Shown here: piece after piece, positions 37,028 to 45,311 of the stretch
How the letters are laid out: each line of letters begins with the position of its first letter
Numbering within the stretch: position 1 is the stretch's first letter
Origin: a virus
Direction: 5' to 3' (one strand)
IMG/VR virus record: IMGVR_UViG_3300027637_000001
Coordinates: 1-57,451 of that record
Length of the DNA: 57,451 bases
Notes under the pieces: model-generated
What the model was told of the DNA's origin: nothing
Databases searched by the model: none
The model's input: the letters and a program-made list of their open reading frames with translations, nothing else
Made by a program: the position numbers and the translations under genes

Positions 37028-37956
37028 GACGCGCTCCCACCGGCACCGGTGGTCACGCCGCCGTGGGACACCTCGACCGCGGTCAGCGAGCACTGGTCGA
37101 ACCACACCAGGTAGGGCCGGCCCACCTGGTAGACGGCCGTGTTCTGGGCCCGGTCCATGTAGGAGCCCGGCTGGATCCCGAAGTCCTGGATGGGGCCCCG
37201 GTACACCGACACCGGCGGCGTCGCGTACCACCACAGCGCCTGGCGGTTCGCCAGGGTCGCGCCGTCCGGGCCGACACCGGCGCCGAGCGTCGAGTACGCC
37301 GCCACCACGTTCCCGTTGAGGGTCCGCAGCTGCTGGCCCCTGGCGGTCACCAGGCTGTTGGCGGCCAGGTGCGGCACCGAGTCCCTCGGGACGTGGATGA
37401 CGCCCTCACCGCCGTACGTGTCGGCCAGGCGGATCTCCAGGAGCCCGAGCGCCTCGACGGGGTCGAGGACCCCGCTGATCTCGTCGGCGGCCTCCTGGAG
37501 GATCAGCTCGTGCGAGCCCTGGGGGTCCGCGAGCACCTGGGTGTCGGCGGCGAGGTGCGGGTACACCGTCCCGGCCGGCACCTGGGAGGTCTCCCCGGTC
37601 CAGAACACGCGCTCGACGGCCCGGGCCTCGCCGTTCGTCAGAGCGGCGGTGGCGCGGTTCTCCAGGCGGGCGAGGTCGTTGCCCCACCCGACCGGCGAGC
37701 ACGACAGCTCGGCGTACACCCAGAACGCGTGCGCGGCCCACGTGGTGACGCCCTCGTGGGACGCCTCCCCGGTGACCGGCCCCGTGCTGCACGGGTCGAG
37801 CAGCCCGGAGAACGCCGGCCCGCACGGGAGCCCCTCCCGCTGGGCGCCCATCTCCCACCGCTCCACCACATCGACGGGTGGAGCGGCGGAGAACAGGCCG
37901 TAGGGGGCGGAGACGAACGTCGGGCCCGTCTCGACCAGGGCGAAGAGATCAGGCAC
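37024..37956 (-). CDS. Conserved protein after the major capsid gene, unrecognised
   Basis: 310 residues from a GTG at 37956 with GAGGAGGG upstream. VERWEMGAQREGLPCGPAFSGLLDPC, ERVFWTGETSQVPAGTVYPHLA, and YGGEGVIHVPRDSVPHLAANSLV are distinctive and recall proteins found next to capsid genes in actinophages. It may be a minor capsid or portal-vertex protein; not established. Confidence 0.6.
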   Translation of the reverse strand: MPDLFALVETGPTFVSAPYGLFSAAPPVDVVERWEMGAQREGLPCGPAFSGLLDPCSTGPVTGEASHEGVTTWAAHAFWVYAELSCSPVGWGNDLARLENRATAALTNGEARAVERVFWTGETSQVPAGTVYPHLAADTQVLADPQGSHELILQEAADEISGVLDPVEALGLLEIRLADTYGGEGVIHVPRDSVPHLAANSLVTARGQQLRTLNGNVVAAYSTLGAGVGPDGATLANRQALWWYATPPVSVYRGPIQDFGIQPGSYMDRAQNTAVYQVGRPYLVWFDQCSLTAVEVSHGGVTTGAGGSAS

Positions 37957-37990
37957 CGACGTCCCTCCTCTCGGTCACGTCGACCCCGGC

Positions 37991-39820
37991 TTACGCCGAG
38001 GCCGCGGCCTGCGTGGTCTGGGCGCCGGTGACGCCGTCCGGGAACATGTTGGCGAAGTTGATCCGGTAGGCCCGGTTGCCACGGGCACCGATGAACGACG
38101 CCTCTTCCGACCACGCCGCGGTGAAATCGTTCTGAGCGTTCAGCACGCTGTCGCGCACCACGCCCAGGTTCAGCGACATGCCACCGCCGCGGAAGAAGTG
38201 CCCCGGGGGGTACATCCGCACGTAGAACGACGACGGCCACGCCGTCGGGGCCGTGTCGGCGCCCATCGTCCCGGCGGGGGCGGCCCAGCCGGTGGCGTGC
38301 TGCCAGTCCTCGACGAACACGGCCCGGATGTTGCGGGCGTCGAGCTGGGACATCAGCCACGCGTCGGCGACGGACAGGTCGTCCCAGCCGTTGCGCTTCG
38401 ACAGGTCCGAGCGGATCAGGCCCCGGACGAACACCGGCACGTCGACCTGCATCACCGCGTTCTCGGGCATCCCGAGGCGGAGCCGCTCGTGGGTGGCGAC
38501 CAGCTCCAGCGCGCCGAGGAAGTGCGTGGTGGCCGACGAGGCGTCGCCCATGGTCGGGGTCACGTTCACGATCGACGCGTGGGCGTCCATCAGCGTGTTG
38601 TGCCGGCGGTTGAGCACCCGGTCGTGGGCGACCTCGACCAGCGACAGGTAGTGGCGGATCACCTCCGGGTAGGCGTCCTGGGTCAGGTTGCCGGCCAGAA
38701 CGCAGATCCCGAGGAGCCACAGCCGCTCCTCGGTGAAGTCCGGGCACGGGGGCCGCAGGCACGCCTTGACCGGCGTGTCGCCGGTGGCGGCCACGAGGTC
38801 GTCGGCCTCGGTCCACAGCCACGGCATCGTCGCGTTCGTCGCGGTGCCCGACGCGGCCACACCGGAGAGGGCGAAGAACTGGGCGAGGTCGAGCGACTCG
38901 GGCCAGCGGAGCCCGCCCCGGTTGATGCCCACGGTCGGGATGTCGACCCGGCCCGTGGCGGGCCCGGTGAGGTCGAAGAACGAGTAGTCGATCTCCGACG
39001 GGGCGCACCAGCCACCGGCGGCGACGAGGGCGGCCATGCCCTCGAACGTGCGGGCCGGGTTGACCAGCTCGGCGAACGCCCGGTCGATGTCGGCCAGCGA
39101 CGAGCCCTCCCCGAGGACGTGGTCGTAGTGGCGGGACACGGTGGCCACCGGCGCCGGGGAACCCTGGCCGCTGGTCACGGCCATGGTCTTGGCCCGCTGG
39201 GTGTAGGCGGTCACGAGGTCGTCGAGCGTGACCAGGCGCTGGCCGCCGACGACCGGCACGTTCCCGGCGGCCGTGACGACCATCTCCGGGCGCGGGCGGG
39301 CCGGGACGCCGGGCGCCGGGGCGTTGTTGGCGATGTCCCGGGCGCTCATGGCCGGGTTCATGGTGGGCCGCTTGGCGACGGCGGCGACGGTCAGTGGCCG
39401 GCGGGCCGAGGCGGCGGCGGCCTCGGCGGGCGCGTCGGCCGGGGTCTCGGCGGGCTGCTCGGGGGCCGGGTCGCCCTCGGCGGGCTGCTCCTCGACGGGC
39501 GGCGGGTCGTCGCCCTCGGCCGGGGGCTCGTCGCCCTCGGCGGTGGCGGGGGTGCCGGCGGCGTCGCGGATGGCGGCCACGTGGCCGGCCTGCTCCTCGG
39601 CGCGGCGGGTCACCTCGGCCTCGACGGCCTTCTGGGCGCCGGCCAGCTCACCAGCCCGGGCGGCGTCCTCGGCGGTCACGCTGGACGGGTCGGCCTCGGC
39701 CTTCGCGACGAGGGCGTCCAGCTCGGCCCGCACGCTGTCGAGCAGCTGGGTCAGGTCGTCGGGCTCGACGGCCCCCAGATCCTCGGGAACGGTCAGGGTG
39801 GGCTCGGTGGGCTCGGGCAT
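37991..39820 (-). CDS. Major capsid protein with N-terminal scaffold-like domain
   Basis: 609 residues from the ATG at 39820 (AGAGGA upstream). Residues 1-140 are acidic helix and Pro/Glu/Ala linker (TQLLDSVRAELDALVAKAEAD; EGDEPPAEGDDPPPVEE), like the delta/scaffold region removed in HK97-type maturation. Residues about 200-609 contain TTHFLGALELVATHERLRLGMPENAVMQVD, WLMSQLDARNIRAVFVEDWQ and VRMYPPGHFFRGGGMSLNLGVVRDS, typical of actinophage HK97-fold capsid proteins. Forms the icosahedral shell. Confidence 0.85.
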   Translation of the reverse strand: MPEPTEPTLTVPEDLGAVEPDDLTQLLDSVRAELDALVAKAEADPSSVTAEDAARAGELAGAQKAVEAEVTRRAEEQAGHVAAIRDAAGTPATAEGDEPPAEGDDPPPVEEQPAEGDPAPEQPAETPADAPAEAAAASARRPLTVAAVAKRPTMNPAMSARDIANNAPAPGVPARPRPEMVVTAAGNVPVVGGQRLVTLDDLVTAYTQRAKTMAVTSGQGSPAPVATVSRHYDHVLGEGSSLADIDRAFAELVNPARTFEGMAALVAAGGWCAPSEIDYSFFDLTGPATGRVDIPTVGINRGGLRWPESLDLAQFFALSGVAASGTATNATMPWLWTEADDLVAATGDTPVKACLRPPCPDFTEERLWLLGICVLAGNLTQDAYPEVIRHYLSLVEVAHDRVLNRRHNTLMDAHASIVNVTPTMGDASSATTHFLGALELVATHERLRLGMPENAVMQVDVPVFVRGLIRSDLSKRNGWDDLSVADAWLMSQLDARNIRAVFVEDWQHATGWAAPAGTMGADTAPTAWPSSFYVRMYPPGHFFRGGGMSLNLGVVRDSVLNAQNDFTAAWSEEASFIGARGNRAYRINFANMFPDGVTGAQTTQAAASA

Positions 39821-39927
39821 CGTCTGGTCCTCTCTTGGACGCATGGTGCGTGTCAGGAGTCGACCAGGTCGAGCATTGCGGCCCCACCGGCGGGAGACCA
39901 GGTCCCCGGCGCCGAGCAGCGGCGTAC

Positions 39928-39938
39928 GCCGGAGAGTA
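39928..39938 (-). promoter_or_regulatory. TACTCTCCGGC motif upstream of the capsid gene
   Basis: The same 11 bases as at 1942-1952. TTGCGC lies 19 bases upstream of TACTCT at the edge of the terminator hairpin. A capsid-specific late promoter here would isolate the capsid gene from the inserted early-type genes upstream. Confidence 0.35.
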
Positions 39939-39960
39939 TGCGCCGCCCACCCCAGACGCG

Positions 39961-39997
39961 CAACCGCCCCCGACCGGGCCAGGGTCGGGGGCGGTTG
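39961..39997. terminator. Perfect 15-base-stem terminator before the capsid gene
   Basis: CAACCGCCCCCGACC (39961-39975) pairs perfectly with 39983-39997 around a seven-base loop, 34 bases after the stop of the inserted gene at 40031. It should end the transcript of the inserted genes. Confidence 0.82.
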
Positions 39998-40030
39998 ATG
40001 CGCCGGGCGTTGCAGCGCCCGAGAGGGGGA

Positions 40031-40420
40031 TCAGTCCCAGTCGCCGGTCAGCACGTCCACGTTGGCGGTGGCGGCCGACCGGTGGGCGGCGGAGTGCGGG
40101 TAGGGGCGGGAGGTCCAGCCGGTGGTGGTGTCCAGGATCACCCACTGGCCGCCGTCGGCCTCTTCCGTGATGAACCGGGCCGGGACCGGCACGAACCACT
40201 CTTCGCCGGTGTCCACGTCCTTGATCCGAACGATGTGGTCGGCCTCGGCGGCGACGGCCCGCTGGGCGGCGTAGGCGATGGCGTCGGCCGGGTTGCCCCA
40301 GGCGCCGTCGCCGCGGGTGACGTTGGTGAAGTAGGGGCGCTCGCAGGCGTCGAAGCGGATCCGGCCGGCCTCGGCGTTGACCAGGCGGCGGGCGGTGGGT
40401 GCGGTGTCGGTGAGGACCAT
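40031..40420 (-). CDS. Inserted LTDT-class leaderless gene in the capsid module
   Basis: 129 residues, MVLTDTAPTARRLVNAEAGRIRF at the start, then beta-rich (HIVRIKDVDTGEEWFVPVPARFI, GQWVILDTTTGW). ATG six bases after the -10. Ended by a strong terminator. Function unknown; regulation differs from surrounding late genes. Confidence 0.75.
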   Translation of the reverse strand: MVLTDTAPTARRLVNAEAGRIRFDACERPYFTNVTRGDGAWGNPADAIAYAAQRAVAAEADHIVRIKDVDTGEEWFVPVPARFITEEADGGQWVILDTTTGWTSRPYPHSAAHRSAATANVDVLTGDWD

Positions 40421-40426
40421 GCGGAC

Positions 40427-40466
40427 ACCGTACCGCGGTAACACTCGGTCGTCAAGCGCGGTAACG
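40427..40466 (-). promoter_or_regulatory. Leaderless promoter with twin operators
   Basis: Minus strand: -35 TTGACG (40450-40455), 17-base spacer ending GTTACCGCGG, -10 TACGGT (40427-40432), six bases to ATG (40418-40420), and a second GTTACCGCG just upstream of the -35. This is one of the cleanest members of the class. Confidence 0.83.
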
Positions 40467-40468
40467 GA

Positions 40469-40663
40469 TCACGGCTTCCGGGGCCCGTGAGGCGGCACGG
40501 ACCCCGTCCAGCGACCGCCGGTGGTGCGCCCGACCTTGCGCCGGGGCGGCGTCACGCCGAAGAACCGGGCGCCCCGGTGGCAGACCGGACAGATCGGCTG
40601 CCCCGTCCCCGTGCCCCAGGGCTGACCGGCCCCGGGGCACTGCGGCGATGGCGTCAGCCCCAT
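40469..40663 (-). CDS. Small zinc-knuckle-like protein
   Basis: 64 residues, MGLTPSPQCPGAGQPWGTG, then ICPVCHRGARFFGVTPPRRKVGRTTGG: two Cys clusters that can bind zinc, and a basic tail. ATG overlaps the upstream stop by ten bases. Runs into the next promoter. Confidence 0.6.
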   Translation of the reverse strand: MGLTPSPQCPGAGQPWGTGTGQPICPVCHRGARFFGVTPPRRKVGRTTGGRWTGSVPPHGPRKP

Positions 40664-41613
40664 GGGAGGCCTCGCTTGGCGGCGCACACCGGGCCGTAGC
40701 CGACGGCGGTGGACTCGGGGGTGTCGAGCGGCCGCGTGCAGAACACGCAGGTGTGGAACAGCTGGCCGAACCGGGCGGCGTCCTCGGCCGTGGCCAGGGT
40801 CTCCGTCGAGCAGCGACGCAGGGCGCCACCGGCGTACACCCACTCGTCGCCGTCCCAGCGGACGGCGTAGAAGCGGCCGGTGCCCTGGGCCTTGTGGACC
40901 CGGTAGAAGTCGCCGTCGAGCACGTGGACGTCGCCCTTCTCGGGCTCGTAGGCGGGGGCGGCCGGCCGGCGGGGCATGCCGTCGTTGGTCGGGTTGTCGT
41001 CGACCACCGGCGCCGTGCGGCGGGGGAGGGCCAGGAGCCGGTCGATCACGACCGAGGCGCCGGCCCGGGGATCGTCGAGCGTGGCGAGGGCGGCCAGGAT
41101 CTCGTCGGCGTCCATCGGCCGGGCGGTCTGGCGGTCGGCCAGCAGCGTGCGGATGAACGTGGCTTGCTTCTCGGTGACCGGGCGGCCGGCGGGCGCCGGG
41201 GTAGCGGTGACGTCGGGGGTGTCGACGACCGGGCGGGCGGCCGGCGGGTTGTTGCCGATGGCGGGGCACTCGGACACCAGGTGCTCGACCGCCCACGAGG
41301 CGCCGCCGCCACCGGCGTGGTTCTTCACCGCGACGCCCTGGCCGGCCTCGACGCGGCCGCCGCAGCGGGCGCAGTTCCCGGGGTAGCGGTTCGTCATCGC
41401 CGGGCGGGGCTCAGCCCGGCGGCCGGTCGACTCGCGGCGCTCGGGGGCGTCGATGCTGTCGCCCCGGTGGGTCTCGACCCGCTGGTGGGCCCGGCCTCGC
41501 ATGGCCGCTTCGACGGCGTCGCACGGGTGCGTGAACACCTCGTCGAGCGTGGGGAACGAGGCGTGGCAGGCGCCGCACTCGTAGGTCTCGGTGGTGGTGG
41601 TGCCGGTGAGCAT
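40654..41613 (-). CDS. Multi-zinc-finger protein with DUF6011-like C-terminus
   Basis: 319 residues, MLTGTTTTETYECGACHASFP at the start. Three Cys clusters: CGACHASFPTLDEVFTHPC (C2H2-like, residues 12-32), CARCGGRVEAGQG (about 85), and HTCVFCTRPLDTPESTAVGYGPVC at the end, which matches the DUF6011-type domain. A DYR/PMD-rich helical part (VTEKQATFIRTLLADRQ) lies between. The ATG at 41613 is six bases after the -10; a GTG at 41619 is less likely. Possibly nucleic-acid binding. Confidence 0.7.
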   Translation of the reverse strand: MLTGTTTTETYECGACHASFPTLDEVFTHPCDAVEAAMRGRAHQRVETHRGDSIDAPERRESTGRRAEPRPAMTNRYPGNCARCGGRVEAGQGVAVKNHAGGGGASWAVEHLVSECPAIGNNPPAARPVVDTPDVTATPAPAGRPVTEKQATFIRTLLADRQTARPMDADEILAALATLDDPRAGASVVIDRLLALPRRTAPVVDDNPTNDGMPRRPAAPAYEPEKGDVHVLDGDFYRVHKAQGTGRFYAVRWDGDEWVYAGGALRRCSTETLATAEDAARFGQLFHTCVFCTRPLDTPESTAVGYGPVCAAKRGLPWG

Positions 41614-41619
41614 GACCAC

Positions 41620-41649
41620 ACGTTACCACGGTCACGGTTACCGGTGCAA
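41620..41649 (-). promoter_or_regulatory. Leaderless promoter, ACCACGG-type operator
   Basis: Minus strand: -35 TTGCAC (41644-41649), 18-base spacer, -10 TAACGT (41620-41625), six bases to ATG (41611-41613). The operator reads GTTACCACGG on the plus strand (41622-41631), with a second GGTTACC at 41636-41642. Confidence 0.75.
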
Positions 41650-41723
41650 CGGTATGGGCGCCGGTATGAAATCCGCGAGGATCACCGCCCCCGGCCCCCT
41701 ACACCCCGGGGTAGAACGCGCAA

Positions 41724-41757
41724 CGGCCCCCGATGGGCACGGAGCCACCGGGGGCCG
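41724..41757. terminator. Hairpin after the MuF-protease operon segment
   Basis: CGGCCCCCG (41724-41732) pairs perfectly with CGGGGGCCG (41749-41757). It is 30 bases after the stop at 41788 and before the divergent-regulated insert, so it probably ends the portal transcript. Confidence 0.7.
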
Positions 41758-41787
41758 AAGAGCACCGGATCACGCAGCACCCGGAAG

Positions 41788-42054
41788 CTACACGATGCGG
41801 AGCTTCCCCGGGTGGGTCTGCTGGTAGCTGAACGCGCACCCGTGGTCAGCGAAGTAGGCGACCTGGCCGTCGAGCACGATCCGGTACTTCGCCCCCTCGG
41901 GGACCTCCTCGACGCCGTCGCCCTCGACGACAGCCAGGGGCTCGCACGGCGGCGTTCCCCGGTGCGCTGTCCCGGTCATGCCCTGGGCGGCGTCGCCCGA
42001 GGTGCGCAGCGCCCGGCCCGCCCTCGCCGCCCGTCCACCGCAGCCGCAGCCCAT
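41788..42054 (-). CDS. Small Cys/His protein after the capsid polyprotein
   Basis: 88 residues, MGCGCGGRAARAGRALRTSG at the start, then KYRIVLDGQVAYFADHGCAFSYQQTHPGKLRIV. ATG overlaps the upstream stop (TGATG). The second half is a small beta motif. Function unknown. Confidence 0.62.
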   Translation of the reverse strand: MGCGCGGRAARAGRALRTSGDAAQGMTGTAHRGTPPCEPLAVVEGDGVEEVPEGAKYRIVLDGQVAYFADHGCAFSYQQTHPGKLRIV

Positions 42055-45000
42055 CAGAGCACCCGCTTCCGGGCGTCGAGCACGCGGGCGGCCGGCGTGC
42101 GGCCCACGGCCGCGGCGAGCGACGCGATCGACCGGGCCCGACGTCGGGCCTCGGCAGCGGCAGCGGTGGCCACGTGCACCACCGGCACCGACGAGGCGAC
42201 CATGGCGTCGCCGTCGTAGGTCGTCGAGGCGTGCGCCATCGCGAACCCAGGCACCGGCACCAGCAGCGCGGCGACCAGCTCCTGCCAGCCGGCCCGGTCC
42301 GGGTGCGACTGCCAGTCCCCCGAGCAGGTGCACGCCAGGGCGCGGGCCACGGTCTCCGGGCGCGTGCCGGGCAGCACCGCGCCGGCCATCCACACGCCGC
42401 CGAGCCGGTCGGACTCGCCCACGGCGATCATGCCGAACACCGAGCACGAGTTGTCGTAGTGCTCGACCGCCTGGTGGTGGTCGGTGCGGTGCATCGACGC
42501 GTGGCCGCAGCCCATCGTGATCGGGCCGGCCGGGACGTGGCCCTCGCGGGTGACGGCCCACTTGCCCATGAACCGGGCGTAGTCGACGTTCCGGCGCGGG
42601 GCGGTGCGGTGCTGGCCGGCCTTGGCGTAGGCCCGGTGGTTCGTCCCGAACGGGGCCAGAAGCCCGTAGATGCGGCCCTCGTCGGTGATCGCCAGGGCGG
42701 AGGTCAGCTCGACGTCGAGGGGCTCCTGGAACCAGGCGGCCGGCGGGAGGTCGGTGACGGCCACGGTCGAGGCGGCGGCCACCAGCGCCGCGGCCGGTGT
42801 GACATCCGAGGTAAAGGTTTCACGCCCGTGGTCACACCCGCCGCAGGTGCCCCCGCAGCCGCAGCCCGGGGCGAGGGGGGTGAGCAGCTCGGGTCCCAGG
42901 TCGCCCACCAGGAGCCGTCGGGCGACCGCCGGGTCGAGGAAGCCCCCGACGGGAGCCATCGGCACCGGCGTTGGGGGCGGCAGCAGGGCGACGGCGGCGG
43001 CCTCGGCGGTGATGCGCCCGGCGTCGACCGCGGAGGCGACCATCGCCACGTCCTCCTCGGTCAGCTCGGGCTGCTGGCCCCCGAACATCGCGACCAGCTC
43101 CGCCGTGGGCTCCAGCGTGGCGTCGGCCTGCGCCGGGGTCGACACCGCGGTCAGCTCGGCCACGTTGACGCCGTCCAAGATCACCTTCTCGGGCTCGATC
43201 AGGGTCTCCTCGATCGGCGCGTTCGGGTCGGGCTCGACCGGGTCGACCGCCATCGGGTCGGCGGCCTCGCCCGGGGCCGGCCACACGAGCGTCACCTTGG
43301 GGGCGGTCTCGTCGCCCCCGATCGACACCCACCGGTCGAACCCGGCCACCGCCCGGCGGGCGTGCTCCGCCGCGTCCGGGTTCTCCAGGTCCAGGCGCAC
43401 GAACCCGTAGTCGGCGCCGTCGGTCTGCACGATCCGGGTCACGAGCCCGACCGGCACCACCTTGGGCGTCCCCCCGTGGGCGCTGGAGTGCTGCTGGACG
43501 TGGTACGCGAACGGCGGGTCCCGGTAGGTCATGTTCGTGAACACCCGGCCCGAGTCGCGGAGGCCGGTCGCTTCGCCCTGGCGGTGCATCACCGCCCGCA
43601 GGTGCTCGCCGGGCTGCGCCGGGGGCCCGTCGGCGTCGGCCGAGGTCGGGTCCGCCGGGTGACCCGTCGGACCCGGGGGCGGCGGGTCGTCGTCGATCGC
43701 GGCGTTCAGCGTGAGGTTGAGCGTGATCGGAGCGCCCCCGGCGGCGGCCGCACCGCGGGCCAGGGCCTCCCCGATCGCGGCCGTCAGCTCGGCGCGGTCC
43801 ATGTCGTTGTCCTCCTCCGGCGGCGAGCCGCCCATGGTGAAGTCGTAGGCCGTCGAGCCTCGGGTGAGGCGGAGACGGTCGAACGTGATCGGGCCTTCAC
43901 TGGCGCCGGCCACGGCCATGAGGCTGCCAGCAGGCGGGTTGTAGGCGAGCGCCACGTGAGCGACCCACGGCCGGTGGTTCGTGGGCGGTTCCCAGCCGGG
44001 CGCGGCCGCTTGGCCCACGATGCCGATCTGAGTCGCGGCCATGTGCGCCACGAGCAGTTCGCGGGAGTCGTTGTCGGGGTCGTCGCCCACGTTCAGGACC
44101 AGGCAGGGCTCGGGCCCGGTCACGTTCCACACCGCGGCACCGAACACCTTCGCCGTGATCGGACCCAGCTGGCCGGCGACCACCTCAGCCTCCTCCAGCA
44201 TGGCGTCGAACGCCTCGTCCGGGATCTCGTCGCCGTCACCCAGGTAGCCCAGGGTCAGGTGGAGAGCCTCAACGGGCTCGCCGTCGAGGAGCACCAGGCG
44301 GTCGGCGTCCTCGGCGGCAGGGACTAACCCCACCATGGCGCCGGTGTGGGGCTCCCCCGTGGTCGAGTCGACCTGAGGCGGGCCCATGACGGCGGCGGCA
44401 GCCAGCACGCCGCCGCCCAGCCAGACCGTCCGGCCGGCGAAGAACCGGCCCGGCACGTAGCCGGCGGCCGCCAGGGACTCCTCGACCTCGTCTACGATCC
44501 CGCCCTGCTGACGGCCGGCCACCAGCAGCGGGGCCGCCTGGTCGGTGAACAGCACGGTGCACCGGCAGTTCATCACCTCGGCCGCCGGGCCGCCGGGGTC
44601 GCCCGGCACCATCAGCGACGCGCCGCCGACCACGAACGGCTGGCCGCGCTCGACGACCTGGCCGTCGGCGTGGCGGTGCGTCGGCCGGGTCCGGCCGTCC
44701 ATCGTGGCGAGCCACTGGCGGTACGGCGGCGCCGCGTCGCCCATCAGATCGACTCGGGCCTGGGCGCCCATGTTCGACGCGGCGATCACCTCGGTGCGGG
44801 CCAGCGCCTCCGCCCGGGCGACCGACAGCTCCGTCACCCCGGTGATCCGGCGGCGCAGATCGTCGATGCCCTCGCCGGCCTCGAACCCGGCCACCAGCTC
44901 CGCCCGCGCCGACGTCCACACCTCGTCGCTCAACGGATAGAACCTGTTCTCGACCCCGGCCAGGTAGTCCCGGGCCCGGGCGTCCATCAGCTCCTCGGGC

Positions 45001-45311
45001 ACGTCCAGCACAGCGATCCCGAGCCCCAGCACCTGCTCGACCGCGGCGTCGCCGCCCGCCCGGTACACGGTGGCGAACCAGGGGAGCACCTCGTCGTGGA
45101 CCGCGGCCTGCCACTGCACGCCGATCGACCCGAGGTCGTCGAGGCTGGCCCGCGCCTCGGCCTCGTCAGCGGCGGCGGTCACCGACGCCACCGTGGCGAA
45201 GCGGGCCGCCACACCGACCAGGATCGGCGCCAGAGCGTCCAGGATCACGTCGGTGGCCTCGGCCTCCAGCTCCTCGACCCGGCGGCGGTGAGCGGTCCTC
45301 CAGTCGGTCAC
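42054..45311 (-). CDS. Capsid polyprotein: MuF-like, 2H phosphoesterase-like and maturation-protease-like domains
   Basis: 1085 residues from a GTG overlapping the portal stop. Residues 1-260: MuF minor-head domain (RTEVIAASNMGAQARVDLMG, WLATMDGRTRPTHRHADG, EVMNCRCTVLF). About 315-460: 2H phosphoesterase/LigT-like, with ALHLTLGYLG (HxT) and AHVALAYN (second motif HxA instead of HxT). About 560-680: an XkdF-like segment (FAYHVQQHSSAHGGTPKVVPVG). About 790-800: Cys-rich CGCGGTCGGC. About 855-1060: domain resembling actinophage capsid-maturation proteases (ALAITDEGRIYGLLAPFGT, MGCGHASMHRTDHHQAVEHYDNS, ATALVPVPGF-like end). Usually these are separate genes. No frameshift is seen. Confidence 0.78.
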   Translation of the reverse strand: MTDWRTAHRRRVEELEAEATDVILDALAPILVGVAARFATVASVTAAADEAEARASLDDLGSIGVQWQAAVHDEVLPWFATVYRAGGDAAVEQVLGLGIAVLDVPEELMDARARDYLAGVENRFYPLSDEVWTSARAELVAGFEAGEGIDDLRRRITGVTELSVARAEALARTEVIAASNMGAQARVDLMGDAAPPYRQWLATMDGRTRPTHRHADGQVVERGQPFVVGGASLMVPGDPGGPAAEVMNCRCTVLFTDQAAPLLVAGRQQGGIVDEVEESLAAAGYVPGRFFAGRTVWLGGGVLAAAAVMGPPQVDSTTGEPHTGAMVGLVPAAEDADRLVLLDGEPVEALHLTLGYLGDGDEIPDEAFDAMLEEAEVVAGQLGPITAKVFGAAVWNVTGPEPCLVLNVGDDPDNDSRELLVAHMAATQIGIVGQAAAPGWEPPTNHRPWVAHVALAYNPPAGSLMAVAGASEGPITFDRLRLTRGSTAYDFTMGGSPPEEDNDMDRAELTAAIGEALARGAAAAGGAPITLNLTLNAAIDDDPPPPGPTGHPADPTSADADGPPAQPGEHLRAVMHRQGEATGLRDSGRVFTNMTYRDPPFAYHVQQHSSAHGGTPKVVPVGLVTRIVQTDGADYGFVRLDLENPDAAEHARRAVAGFDRWVSIGGDETAPKVTLVWPAPGEAADPMAVDPVEPDPNAPIEETLIEPEKVILDGVNVAELTAVSTPAQADATLEPTAELVAMFGGQQPELTEEDVAMVASAVDAGRITAEAAAVALLPPPTPVPMAPVGGFLDPAVARRLLVGDLGPELLTPLAPGCGCGGTCGGCDHGRETFTSDVTPAAALVAAASTVAVTDLPPAAWFQEPLDVELTSALAITDEGRIYGLLAPFGTNHRAYAKAGQHRTAPRRNVDYARFMGKWAVTREGHVPAGPITMGCGHASMHRTDHHQAVEHYDNSCSVFGMIAVGESDRLGGVWMAGAVLPGTRPETVARALACTCSGDWQSHPDRAGWQELVAALLVPVPGFAMAHASTTYDGDAMVASSVPVVHVATAAAAEARRRARSIASLAAAVGRTPAARVLDARKRVL

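Noticed and set aside
34531-41387. Long plus-strand open frames opposite the capsid, tail and portal genes
   Set aside because: They are antisense shadows caused by high G/C: no ribosome sites, Arg/Pro/Ala-rich low-complexity products, and the minus frames carry recognisable proteins.
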